A DNA stretch of 64,000 nucleotides from Theileria orientalis strain Shintoku. Taxonomy: Eukaryota; Apicomplexa; Aconoidasida; Piroplasmida; Theileriidae. Shown here piece after piece: positions 43,987 through 54,211 of the stretch (position 1 is the stretch's first letter; each line of letters starts with the position of its first letter). The stretch is taken from positions 434,001 to 498,000 of the forward strand of contig NC_025261.1 of the NCBI RefSeq assembly GCF_000740895.1, read 5' to 3'. A model generated the notes under the pieces. The model saw nothing but the letters and a program-made list of their open reading frames with translations. It was not told the DNA's origin and did not search any database. A program made the position numbers and the translations under genes.

Positions 43987-44733
43987 TTACAAATTTTGCT
44001 TATCGTCCCAGAAAACGTCATTCCCATCCGTAGCTATTATCTTTTTTACGTCAAGGTGCGGGTTCACATCCTTGATATTAATCAGAGGGTCGTCCTCATC
44101 GTCGTAGCTCGAGTCAAACAATTCTTCCTCCGTCCTAACAAAACAATTTCAAATATAGATGGTCAGCAATATTTACACTGAATAATTAAGCCCATAAACA
44201 TACTTTTTTGAAATTGTTAGCATATACAGCCCTGTTGTTGCCACTCCTATTCCAAGTGCTCCAGCAGTGTAAATTACTTTAGCTGAACAATTTTTATATA
44301 TTAGCATTAGTAGACAATCTACTTAATATCATCACTCGATGTGTTATAAATATTTGTATTAAATACATAACTCGTTACATTTGTTGTAATTCCTCTGCTT
44401 AATTTTGCAACATGATCCAAATTTGTGGTTTAACCTGCTTGCAACACAGTCAATTCTGCTTGTTGTAAAAAAGTTAGTGTTAAAACACTTGTTCACGCTC
44501 GAGCAGCAGGTCTCTCTGCAATCTTCTACTGCACAGTTTCCTTCATTCGCCATGATGTCCCCGTTCACTTCAACCATGCCGCAGAGCTCTATTTCGCTCT
44601 GGTTCAATCCTATACAACTATGTACAAGCCCCTTTCCATGCGCTTCTATAGTTGATATTTTATTGGCCTCGGCCAACAACGTTAGAAGGACCACCAACAA
44701 ATACCAAACATGGCATGTTCTCGAAATACTCAT
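43987..44733 (-). CDS. Cysteine-rich type I membrane protein with acidic tail
   Basis: Three exons: 44733 to about 44366, about 44282-44206, and about 44134-43987. The protein has a signal peptide (MSISRTCHVWYLLVVLLTLLAEA), an ectodomain of about 95 residues with eleven cysteines including two CC pairs, a transmembrane helix (VIYTAGALGIGVATTGLYML), and a short cytosolic tail of about 50 residues. The tail is very acidic (DSSYDDEDDPL) and ends DVFWDDKQNL, with Trp near the C-terminus. That tail form recalls TRAP/MIC invasion proteins, whose acidic Trp-bearing tails bind the glideosome connector. No TSR or I domain is present. Confidence 0.7.
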
Positions 44734-45243
44734 GTTGCTATCTTTTCCTCTCCCAGTTACTTCTGTTCATAGATTGGCTTGTTCCTTATTGTGATTTAAA
44801 TTTTGACTCAAATGTGTAGCTGTTTTAACAGCTTAATGGCATTTATCACTGAAAATATCAAGTCACTTCAAATTTATATTTTATGACCTACATCGTCAAT
44901 TTTACGTGCCTTTATAATTAATTACACTTAAATTGTATATATTATATACATTCGGAGCCATTAATGTTTTCGACCTTCCTCATATAAGTTAGTGGCACCG
45001 TCACTAATTATTTTGTTAATTTATCATTAATTTCACACAAATATGTAAATTTATTTTTCAAATTTTGTATATTCTGTAAATTACTTATATCTGATTGTTT
45101 TCATTTCTATTGTCGCATTTTTACTATTCATTCTTGACACCTTAACATCCAGTCGTCTTTGTTCAATTTTTTATTCATATACACCCTTTTCCACTTTAAC
45201 GCTGATTTATTTTTATTATTGCTACATTTTTTAATTTTATACC
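44734..45243. other. AT-rich divergent spacer
   Basis: About 510 bp between the cysteine-rich membrane protein gene (minus) and the PEX22-like gene (plus); both promoters must be here. I see no ORF, RNA or repeat. Confidence 0.5.
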
Positions 45244-45971
45244 ATGTTGAGTGTTGATGGGCTTCTTAATTCGCTGTATAAATTGAAACCGCTTCTGTGG
45301 CCATTATTAGTAGGTACGTTCCCCCTTTACTTTCCTTTTTATTCATTTTTCCAGGCCTCTCATCGGCTGTGATTTTCTACTTCCAGGCTTCCCGATACTC
45401 CAGGTTAAAGCCTCCGGAATCTGACGATCTCAAGTCCAGGTAGTTGTGTAAATGTTTACTCCATTTTCAGCAACAAAAAGAACCAGCTGACCGTTTCCAT
45501 GTACGCCAACGAGGTACTGGCCTGTTTTTAATTTTTTCTGTTAGATGATTCTCCGCGAGAACGACTTTTCTGTCATCGACGAGAACCTCGAGACGTTTCT
45601 GTCCGTCTGCTCCAAGACCAAGGCCTTCCTCATCGTCAAGGTACTCTCGCGCCCTCAACTCACCTCCTTCAGGTCCCCGACGAGTCCGTGTTTGACTCTG
45701 TTTTCTCATCGCTCGAGTCCTGCGGCGCCTTCAGGAGTGGACTATCTAAACACGTAAGTGGCATGCAAACATATTATTTCAGCGCGTGATGTTCTGTCAG
45801 TATCCCAACGGGCGCGTTTCCATGGTGCAGCAGCTTCAGCCTCACCTTCACGTGGAGCTCGACGCTCGCGCCGTCGAGTTCGTGAGCTCCCGGCTGATTC
45901 GGCAGAACGTTACTACTTTGGAGAACATGGAGTCCATGCTCCACGACCGTACTGATAAGCCTGCTGCTTAA
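45244..45971 (+). CDS. PEX22-like membrane-anchored protein
   Basis: Six exons, all junctions in frame: 45244-45313, 45355-45439, 45471 to about 45514, about 45544-45640, about 45674-45753, and about 45782-45971, about 188 residues. An N-terminal hydrophobic helix (LLWPLLVGLSSAVIFYF) anchors the protein. The rest forms a small alpha/beta domain: KAFLIVKVPDES, a helix, then KHRVMFCQYPNGRVSMVQQLQPHLHVELD. That last block resembles the HRVLFC...GR...VRQLEP..H signature of PEX22, the anchor and activator of the PEX4 ubiquitin-conjugating enzyme. Theileria is thought to lack peroxisomes, so if the match is real the protein may serve another ubiquitin pathway, for example at the ER or apicoplast. 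The assignment rests on memory of that pattern. Confidence 0.6.
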
Positions 45972-46252
45972 TTTCCTTATATTTTTAAAATATTTCCATT
46001 TAAAATTTGCTTAAAATCCTTTTTATGAGTTAAATTGGTATGATTTGAAATTGTGGCTTTGTTAAATCTTAAAACATCTGAACGAGAAGCAACGAAAAAT
46101 ATCTAAGTTAAAATGAAGAAATTGTTATATCTCAAATAAAGCGAAAATTTTCCAAAATCTCAAGTGCTTAAAATCTATTTTTTAAAATGTTTTTTGTTTT
46201 TTTAAAATGTTTAGACGATTTTTTTTAATAAAAAGGTTGCAGTTTATCTCCT

Positions 46253-49200
46253 TTAGAAAAGCTTTTTATAATGCGAGGGCGCAGACTCTGCGGACTCTCT
46301 GTTCACCAGGGATGATACGGTCATCCAGTCCTTGCTTTCCCTGAACTTGGCTTCGACCTCTTTGAAGACCTTCTTGCTGGCCGAGACCACTTGTTCTCTC
46401 AGTTTTTGTATCTGCTCATCGGTCTCTCCCCTCAGGTAGGACTTCATCACATACTTGGCCTTGTCCTCTGGGTTATGCTGCCTGTCCAGGCTTGATAGCG
46501 TTCCCACGACGTGCATCTTCATTCCCTTTTCCGAGAGCCAGTCAGAGGCCTCCTTCAGTCCCTCGGGTACCTTCTTGTACACCTCCAGCGTCGACATGAA
46601 GTTCGGATCTGCGTAGGAGACCATTGCCACGTGGCCCGTGTTCGTCAGGTACACGTGCGCTCCGTAAGCTCCTCCCGAGGTTCTGAGGAAGCGGTACAGG
46701 TACGTTCTCATCAGGTAGTGCATTGCAACCGAGTGCTCCCCTGATTTCTTGTCGTTCTTGGAGAACAGCTTCCCGCCAACTCCCACAAAGTTGTTCCTAA
46801 GAGGAAGCACTATCAACTCATCTTTATTTGTGGACTCCAGCAACTTGTTTTTCAGCACTTCCTCTACCCACACTTTCGTCTGAGTCTTCTGTTGGCCTGA
46901 TTTAAACGTCGATGTCAGCTTACTGTGGTACTGAGTAGCGTTTTTGAGGAAGGAGTCGAGCAGTTCTTGGTCTCCTGTTAAGTTGACAGTCAAGTTCTTC
47001 ATGTTCATCAATTTCTGTCTGATTTCGTTCAGCTTCGACTCAACTTTTGACCAGTCCTTCTCCGCAAGTGGCACCAGTTCGTCTCTCAAAAACACCAGCT
47101 GCGAGTAACCGTTTGCTACCTCGTCTGCGTAGTTTGCAACTGAGAATCTTTTTGACAGTCTGCGGAATGTGAACACGTGGGCAAGATCACGCAGTGAGTA
47201 TTCAAGCTGCTTAACGGAACGTTTCACAAGCATGACTCCCTTTTTCGAGTTCGAGAAGTTTGCATTTACCAGCAGGTCGTGTACTACGTCAACCATCTGG
47301 TCCGTTTTATGCTTGAGTGACTTCGATCTCACCACCAAGTAGCCAAGGCCTTTGGTTGGATCATCGTAGGTCTGGTTGTTTGACTCGGTGGTGAAGTATG
47401 TGCTGAATGACACTCCACCCAGGTTCTTGTCGACCAAGTAGCTCACTTCCTCCGGAGTCAACTTGTCTGTGCCTGCCTCTTGCAACATCTGCGAGAATAA
47501 GTACATGTACTTCAGGTCGTCAAGTGAGAGGGAATCGAGAGCCAGTGTGTAGTCCATGTACAAAATGCCGTTGGAGTCAACCTTATTTGAAAGCACCGTC
47601 ACCTCACTCTCCTTGCTATCCGGGTGGCTTCTCTTGAGTGACGACTGCTCCTTCAGTGAGCTTTCTGACAGCTTGTACACTTTCTTCTGATCCTTGCTGT
47701 CCTTCTTTAGCACCTCCTTGGGATCAAACTCTGGGAATGACTCGTATGCCTTTTCATCTTGTCGTTTTTCTCTCTCTTCCTTGAATTTCTTATACTCCTC
47801 TTCCAGCTTATCTACTTCCTCCTTTGATAGATGGGACAGTCTGCTTTTCAGTTTTTCTACGACCTTCTTGTTGAACTCCTTTTCATACTCTTTGGACTCC
47901 ACTGCTTCCATGTGCAGAGTCACTCTCGTTGTGTTGTTCAACATGTGTTTTTTCACCAGGTTTGAGAGGTAGTTTCTGTCCTTGCTGACGCGGTTCTTCA
48001 GCTCCGCCATGAGCTTGTCCAGCCTCACGAACTCGAGCGGGTCCTTTCCTTGCTCCAGCTGCGGCTGCACAAATCTCAGTTGCGTCAGCCCCTTAGGGTA
48101 GTAGCCTTGCCTGTGCTCCTTCATCACGTAGTTCTGCTCCGTGTGCTTGAACTCCACCTTGCTAAGTGCTGACTTCACCGCTTCTCTGTCGAACCCCTTT
48201 TCAACTACGTCCTTCAGTGCCTTGAATACCTGTTGTTCGAACTTCTTCACGTTTTCTTCCCGCGTCTTCTCCGTGTACTTCACGCCCTCCACTCCGAACA
48301 TGAAGGTCACGTGTGGGTACAGAGGGTAGAAGTCGTCCAGGCCTGGGCCCACCACTCTCGACCCCAGCTCCGACTCCACGAGCGCCTTCTGGAACACGCT
48401 ATTATGGCTGTCCAGCAGCATGTGCTTAACCACTTCGAAGGCCAGCTTGTCCACCGAGTCTAGGTCGTACTTGTTCGTTCCCTTGTACTTCGGGTCCAGC
48501 ACCCAGCCCATCATCATCACGTCCTCGTCCTTGTTCTGTGCGCTGTACTGCGTTTTCACGTACTTCGGCGCCTCCTTGTACTCCTCGTGCACCGAGATCT
48601 GCTTCACGAATTCTGGCGAGGCCGTGTGCGAGTACTTTCCTGTCTTAGGGTCTGGGCTAACTCCCAGGTTGTGCTTTTTCAGGTACTTGTCCACGAAGTC
48701 CAACCTCTTGTACACGTCGTTCGCTCCGTGGAAGTACACTGTCGCCGTGCTCGGTCCGTAGAACATGTTGTAGAAGTCCACCAGCTCCTGGTGAGTCAGG
48801 TCCACTATGTCCTCCGGGTTCCCTCCGCTGTCGTACCTGAGTGTGTTCGTGAAGAGGTTGTGGTCCAACACGCTTACGCCCTTGTCTACTGGATTCGCGT
48901 ACGTCCTCTTCTTCATCTCGTTGTACACTACTCCTGAGAATGTCACGTGCCTTCCGTGCACATCTACTCCCACCTCCTTCGTGTTCGAGTCCTTCTCGTT
49001 GCTCTTCGTCACCTTGTAGTGCCAGCCCTCCTGCTTCACGATGTCCTCGTCCTTCAGGAACGACGGCTTGAAGAACGCCGACATGAACTGGTCTGCCAGC
49101 TGATAAAACGACTTCTCGTTGAGCGACGTGAAGTAGTACCTCGTTCTGTTCTTGTAGTAGAGCGCGTTTAGGAACGAGTAGTACATTCCTGCCACTTGGT

Positions 49201-49858
49201 AGTAGAACGAGTTGAACACTTTGTAGTCCTCGGTTTTTATCAGCACCGAGTGCTCCGTGACGTGCGTGCACCCATGGTCGTTAAACTGGTACGTCGGCGC
49301 CGACACGTCGAACGCCATCTCCTTGTTCTTGTCGCTCGTTCTGAACGACACCACAGTCAGCCCCGTCGCCTTGTGCTTGTAGAACGTCACTACTGCGTCC
49401 ACGTTCTGCACGTACGAGGTCAGGACCTTGTCGTACCCCTCGTGCTCCACTTCCATTGCCTCCTTCACCCATTTTTCCACCTTCTTCGGGTCCACCTTCT
49501 GGTCAGACTGGGAGCTCTTCAGGTATGCCGATGCGTCATAGCGTTGTTTTTCCGCAGAGTCCACTTGTTCCAGGCCCGAGCTGTAGGGAATCTTCCCGAC
49601 AACGCTGTATCGCTGGTCGTGAAGCTGATTTTTGCTAGAGAGCTTAGAATTATGGGAAACATTGACATCTGAGTATGTCGCCATTCCTACAACTTTGCTT
49701 CTTTCTAGGCTGTATGCAGAGAATTGTCTAAAAGTATTCTTATTCAAATGATAATTGAGTTGATCTTGTTGCTTGGTTAACACGTTATTTACTTTGGAAA
49801 GGGTCAGTATTTTCCTCCGTAATATCATGTCCTCTTTATAAATTCTTTGGGGGTACAC
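46253..49858 (-). CDS. Falcilysin-like M16C metalloprotease, divergent copy
   Basis: A single exon of 1,201 residues. The inverted zinc motif HVTEH is at 199-203 and the distal ligand region is VVYNEMKKR. The four-domain M16C layout with a charged hinge (about 640-690) is complete. In Plasmodium, falcilysin cuts globin peptides and, in plastid or mitochondrion, transit peptides; here presequence or transit peptide degradation is the more likely job as Theileria digests little haemoglobin. The N-terminus is basic and Asn/Gln-rich, consistent with organelle targeting. The loop after the zinc motif (IKTEDYKVFNSFYYQVAG) departs from the AGTPKYPSKDAF form of the paralogue. Its C-terminal half shares near-identical tracts with the copy at 54-58 kb. 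Confidence 0.92.
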   Translation of the reverse strand: MYPQRIYKEDMILRRKILTLSKVNNVLTKQQDQLNYHLNKNTFRQFSAYSLERSKVVGMATYSDVNVSHNSKLSSKNQLHDQRYSVVGKIPYSSGLEQVDSAEKQRYDASAYLKSSQSDQKVDPKKVEKWVKEAMEVEHEGYDKVLTSYVQNVDAVVTFYKHKATGLTVVSFRTSDKNKEMAFDVSAPTYQFNDHGCTHVTEHSVLIKTEDYKVFNSFYYQVAGMYYSFLNALYYKNRTRYYFTSLNEKSFYQLADQFMSAFFKPSFLKDEDIVKQEGWHYKVTKSNEKDSNTKEVGVDVHGRHVTFSGVVYNEMKKRTYANPVDKGVSVLDHNLFTNTLRYDSGGNPEDIVDLTHQELVDFYNMFYGPSTATVYFHGANDVYKRLDFVDKYLKKHNLGVSPDPKTGKYSHTASPEFVKQISVHEEYKEAPKYVKTQYSAQNKDEDVMMMGWVLDPKYKGTNKYDLDSVDKLAFEVVKHMLLDSHNSVFQKALVESELGSRVVGPGLDDFYPLYPHVTFMFGVEGVKYTEKTREENVKKFEQQVFKALKDVVEKGFDREAVKSALSKVEFKHTEQNYVMKEHRQGYYPKGLTQLRFVQPQLEQGKDPLEFVRLDKLMAELKNRVSKDRNYLSNLVKKHMLNNTTRVTLHMEAVESKEYEKEFNKKVVEKLKSRLSHLSKEEVDKLEEEYKKFKEEREKRQDEKAYESFPEFDPKEVLKKDSKDQKKVYKLSESSLKEQSSLKRSHPDSKESEVTVLSNKVDSNGILYMDYTLALDSLSLDDLKYMYLFSQMLQEAGTDKLTPEEVSYLVDKNLGGVSFSTYFTTESNNQTYDDPTKGLGYLVVRSKSLKHKTDQMVDVVHDLLVNANFSNSKKGVMLVKRSVKQLEYSLRDLAHVFTFRRLSKRFSVANYADEVANGYSQLVFLRDELVPLAEKDWSKVESKLNEIRQKLMNMKNLTVNLTGDQELLDSFLKNATQYHSKLTSTFKSGQQKTQTKVWVEEVLKNKLLESTNKDELIVLPLRNNFVGVGGKLFSKNDKKSGEHSVAMHYLMRTYLYRFLRTSGGAYGAHVYLTNTGHVAMVSYADPNFMSTLEVYKKVPEGLKEASDWLSEKGMKMHVVGTLSSLDRQHNPEDKAKYVMKSYLRGETDEQIQKLREQVVSASKKVFKEVEAKFRESKDWMTVSSLVNRESAESAPSHYKKLF
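46808..47110. repeat. Gene-conversion tract A, copy 1
   Basis: 303 bp inside the first falcilysin-like gene, matching 54773-55075 in the second with only about four differences by my reading (roughly 98-99% identical). The flanks on both sides diverge at once to much lower similarity. Confidence 0.9.
47289..47467. repeat. Gene-conversion tract B, copy 1
   Basis: 179 bp which I read as identical to 55254-55432 in the second falcilysin-like gene. It encodes the segment around LTPEEVSYLVDKNLGG. Confidence 0.9.
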
Positions 49859-49981
49859 AAATTTTACAATTGTGTATGCGTTTTATTAAGAGTGAAACGA
49901 CATCAGCATCATAAATCTCACACATTAATGGGGAAATACATTAGCAGGCATCATACCGTACTACATTAGCTTGTTTCGCCG

Positions 49982-52900
49982 CTACACCGTTCGCGACTTC
50001 GTGATCATGTATATTTGGTCGTCCGGCTGTATCATCAGGCAGGGCTGCGGCGCCACGATTACGAACTCCTTCGATTCCTCCGTTACGAAGGGCATTACGT
50101 ACGTTCTGAGAATTCCTATGCATATCTTCTTCTCCACGTTGAAGTAGTACTTGAACAGGTCCTCGAAGTTTTTTCCGTAGAACGACATCGCTGCCCTCTC
50201 CAAGATTATCTCTCCGCCCTCCAGTGTGTAGCTCCCCAACCTGATTTTCTCCGGCTTTATTAGCGACTCTATCGACTCGTGCGTCACTGAGTACTGCGAC
50301 TTCGTGTTCGAGTGTGCCAGTATTGCGTAGAACATGTCTTGCACGAATATCGACCCTGAGGCTATTTCGTACGAGGACATGAACTCTCCGTAGTTTTCCC
50401 AGCACTTGTTCTGCGCGTAGTTCTTCGACGTCACGTCGACGTTCACGATCAGCGACGGGTCCATGTACTCCAGGCACGAGGCGTGCGACACGTCCAGGAT
50501 GGTGTTGAGCTTCCTCCCGGTCCTCCCGCCGTTTTTCGTCGCCTCCAGTGCCAGTCTGTGTATGAAGAGCACTTGGTAGTCCCTCGACAGGTTCTCTCTC
50601 CTCCCCCTGTCGACCGTGTGGTGGAAGTTGAAGATTATCAAGCACTCCGCGTCCAGTATCCCTACGTTCAGTTAGTGTTTCGCCTTCCCTCAGGCCGCCA
50701 TGCCCTGCTTACCTGCGTTTACCAGCGAGTGCACTTCCATCGGCGTCGAGTCGATGTAGACCACTCTGTTTGAGTACTCCTCCAGGCTCTGCGGGTCCTC
50801 CTCCTCCACTGACTCCATCGGCGCCAGGATAACGATGTTGTAGTTTTTATCATCTAGCAGGTTACTGCACACTCTTGACTCTCTCTTACGTACCTTATGA
50901 ACGTCTTCATGTCGTAGGGCCATCCGCACACCAGCACCAGGTTCTCGTCGTCCAGTATGTTCTGCGCTGCGAATGTGTAATTCTGCACCTTGTATATTCC
51001 CCTGTACTTTGGCGCTTTATCTGGCTGCACGGCTTCGTTTATCGACGGCAGCAGTGATATTGCTAAGGGTCTTTATTTACTCATTCACTTACATCTTGCC
51101 TTTTTCAAAGACGACATGGCCCTTATTTCATCTGACTTGTACTCTTCTGGGTTAAACTTCGATAGCGACACTCTGATCACGTCGTTGAGGGACTCCGCCA
51201 TCACCAGTCCGCAGAAATTGTCGTCCACCTCGTCTCCGATTTTATATCGCACTGGGTTCAGTATGCACACGTTTTTAGAGGAGACGATTCCTATCAGGAA
51301 CATGTTCTTTTGGCTGTAGAGGTAGTTTGCAAACTCCTGGAATGACACTCCTGCGGCGCGTTATCAATTCCTGGCTTACCGTGCGCTGACTTCGGGAATT
51401 GCAGCTTAAATATCTGGAATCTCATCCCTCTGAAGAGCTCATTCATTTGATTCTGCACGTTGAACACTGACACCTCCACGTGCTGCGTGTTCGAAACGCT
51501 CGGTTTCGAGTTTTCGTAAAAATCCTGTGCCCCTTCTAAAATAGCATTTTACGCTTCTACTTCTACTTCTACCTCTACCAAGTTAAAAAGATAATTATTA
51601 GTACTACATCTTTATGCTCTAACTACTGGCGTTAAACAATTTGCATTCTCACCTGATAACAAGAACAGGTTACACATCTCTTCCACGTGTATCTTCGTCC
51701 TATTTATGTTGGTCGGTGTGTGGAACAGTGATGAGATAAGGTAAAACAGTCCTCTACATGCTACACTCCTAGAAAACATCTTATACTTCAACTCTCTGTT
51801 GTAAAACACCTATTTAATTAATTTATTCATTGCTAAAATACGTTATCCATGTCCGCGTTCTTAAGCAGCGACTTATACTCTGAGCCGTGAAGCTGAATCG
51901 CTATTGGTATCCTTAGTTGCCTTGACACATTTATCGACGCCAGTGCCCTGTATTAACAGCCATATTGCTTTTTACACTCACATCAGTATCGTTCTTCTGT
52001 CATCGTTTATTATATATTCGTTGAAATTTGGAAGCAGGTTAAAGTCCATATCATTAACGAGAACTGTGTAATTCGAGTTGAACAGAAGCTGAATTAATGT
52101 AATTTAGGAATTATACGTAGTGGCGTCTCCTATGCTATATATACTGGGCTACATCTGCTTGTTTACTGGATTTCGTTGCTTACTTTGGCTATGTATGAGG
52201 GGTCGTACAGTGTTGAGGAACCCCCGAAGATTATCAGTTTTATTCCTGTGTTCTGCGTCACCGCCATGTGGACCGTCTCGTAGTACTTCAGGGGCAGAGG
52301 CGTGGCCACTACCACGTTCGAAATTGAACTTTCGTATGTGTTGTGAATACACTTGCAAAAGCTCAGCAGTTGCCAGTCCGACAGCGAGCCCCAAAAGAAG
52401 ATGTAGCCCTCACTAAACTTGCCTCTTCCTATTAAACTGTTACTAACACAGGCTCTCACCCATCTTGTGAGTTTTATCCGATACTGACAACTTAAGCCTT
52501 TTAAACTGCGTGGCTCCTATTGTCACGCACAGTACTATAAATAATATACAGAGTATGCGTCCGAAAACCGTAATTGGACTGAAATCACCGTAACCCACTA
52601 CGCCTTTTATTCATTCTGCCAAATTACCTGTTGCCATCGTCGCCACTCCGAAAAATATGAAGTCGAACGGCGTTGCAAACTTTATATCGTGCCTCGGCGC
52701 CTCCAGTAAAAACAACAGTCCCGAGAACCTGCGCGTACTTTTTTCAGCCTCTACTTACGAGAAAACGAGTGCCAATATCGACGCCGTTATTCCGATGAAC
52801 ACTGTGTAAAACTCCGACACCCACGTAAAGCTCTTGCTTATGAGATACTCTGTTTGAAACAGCCTGAGAAATCTCAAAGAGCCGAACTACATTTATTTCA

Positions 52901-54146
52901 TTATACTCAACTATGGTTAAACTAACGAATAGGAGTCCAAAGTTGTGCAGTGACTCGTTGCGATCCGAAACCAACTGCGGGTTATAGTAAGTCACTATCG
53001 AGATGATTTCCGTTATCACTGGCGTCATTGTGAGCTCAATCATTCCAAAGAACGAGAATATGTACCTGGAGCATTATTTTCTCAGCACACCTACTTGATT
53101 CTCGACCCTGCTTCGTACAGGTTAAGTATGTACGTCACTGCGAATATTATTTGGAACGCCGACTCCAGGTACCAGTACTGGTACGGCACTCTTTCCATGT
53201 TCCAGTGCAGCAGGTTGTAATCTCCGTCGTCTCTGAACTCGTTTTTACAGGTTCCTGCTTACCGCGTCATGTACAGCGCCGCCCACTCCCACACTGCGAA
53301 CCAGGTCAGCGTCAACAGCAAGCTTGAGACTACCCATATCTTACTCAGAAGCACCTTCCTGACCAGGTGTAGGCTAAACCATATTTTATGTCTTCTCAGC
53401 ACTTTGAAAAACAGATTTTCTGAAACGTTGTCAGATTGTCGAATCGAGTTAAATCATGCTCAATTCTCTACACATTTTTCTAAAATACCTTTGCCGTCAT
53501 CCACTGGTGAAAATATCTTTCCTGTGAACATTGGTACGTCCTTCATTGCGAGTGAACCCCTTCTGAGGTACATGTCGTCCGACGCAAATCTGTAGTACTT
53601 TCTTCCTCCTATAGCGCTGAAGGACCTAGCCAGTTGTATATGTGCTATGTTAGACGGGGAAAGGTGTGTATTGTCTCCTCCTTCTAGCAAAGATGACTCG
53701 GTTTTCGGTGAGCGTGGGCTCAACTCTCCCAATTCATCTACAGTACAAATATTCGGGCTCCAACCTACTTTCAGATCCTATTGCCGAAGTTTTGGCATCC
53801 TTTTCCAGATTTTTTTTCAAGTTTCCTGTGTTAAGGAAATGTGTGATAGATATTGGAAGATACCTGATGTTCTTCGTCTTTTGTTAATTTGACTATTATT
53901 GTACAATTGTCCTTTCGATTTATATGAAAGTGTGACATATTTGTTTACAAAGAATATTATTTTGTTAAAATTCAGCAGGAAGAACGAAACTAGTGTGAGT
54001 GATGATACAATTGCGATAGAAAACAGCGGCGACAGTGGGAGCCTTATGCATTGCCTCACTGCCGAGAACGCGATGAAAATTACTACTAGCAGGCCCAGAA
54101 CCTCGTCTATTACACTTAACACCCTTAAATACCTTGATGTATTCAT
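49982..54146 (-). CDS. BK/Slo-like potassium channel with two RCK domains
   Basis: Many exons from MNTSRYLRVLS (54146) to TKSRTV (49982). The N-terminal exon has two hydrophobic segments (LGLLVVIFIAFSAV, LFSIAIVSSLTLVSFFLL); an inserted Ser-rich loop follows (53460-53740), then further membrane exons at 52740-53400. The pore is FDFIFFGVATMATVGYGDFSP, shown here over two exons: GVATMAT, then VGYGDFSP, with a 30-bp intron between. Next are the inner helix (ILCILFIVLCVTIGA) and RCK1 (NVVVATPLPLKYYETVH, IKLIIFGG). RCK2 includes ASGSIFVQDMFYAIL and a final FVIVAPQPCLMIQPDDQIY, both like human Slo1. Apicomplexan Kch1/Kch2 are of this type. Several middle exon boundaries are only approximate. Confidence 0.88.
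52598..52627 (-). other. 30-bp intron inside the selectivity-filter codons
   Basis: The donor is GTAATT and the acceptor GGCGTAG. Splicing gives ATMATVGYGD. An AG six bases earlier (AATAAAAG) would keep frame and add two residues, giving ATMATGVVGYGD. Confidence 0.75.
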
Positions 54147-54211
54147 ATATATATATAATGGGCGTGTAGAAGATTACGGATGGGGTGGCAATGTGTATCT
54201 GAGCTTACACA

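Noticed and set aside
48657..49271. 204-codon minus-strand ORF in a second frame of the falcilysin-like gene
   Set aside because: Same strand but shifted frame of a clear protease; Arg/Gly/Gln-rich composition is typical of frame shadows.
52120..52416. Plus-strand 98-codon ORF
   Set aside because: Lies over RCK1 exons of the channel, with no domain of its own.
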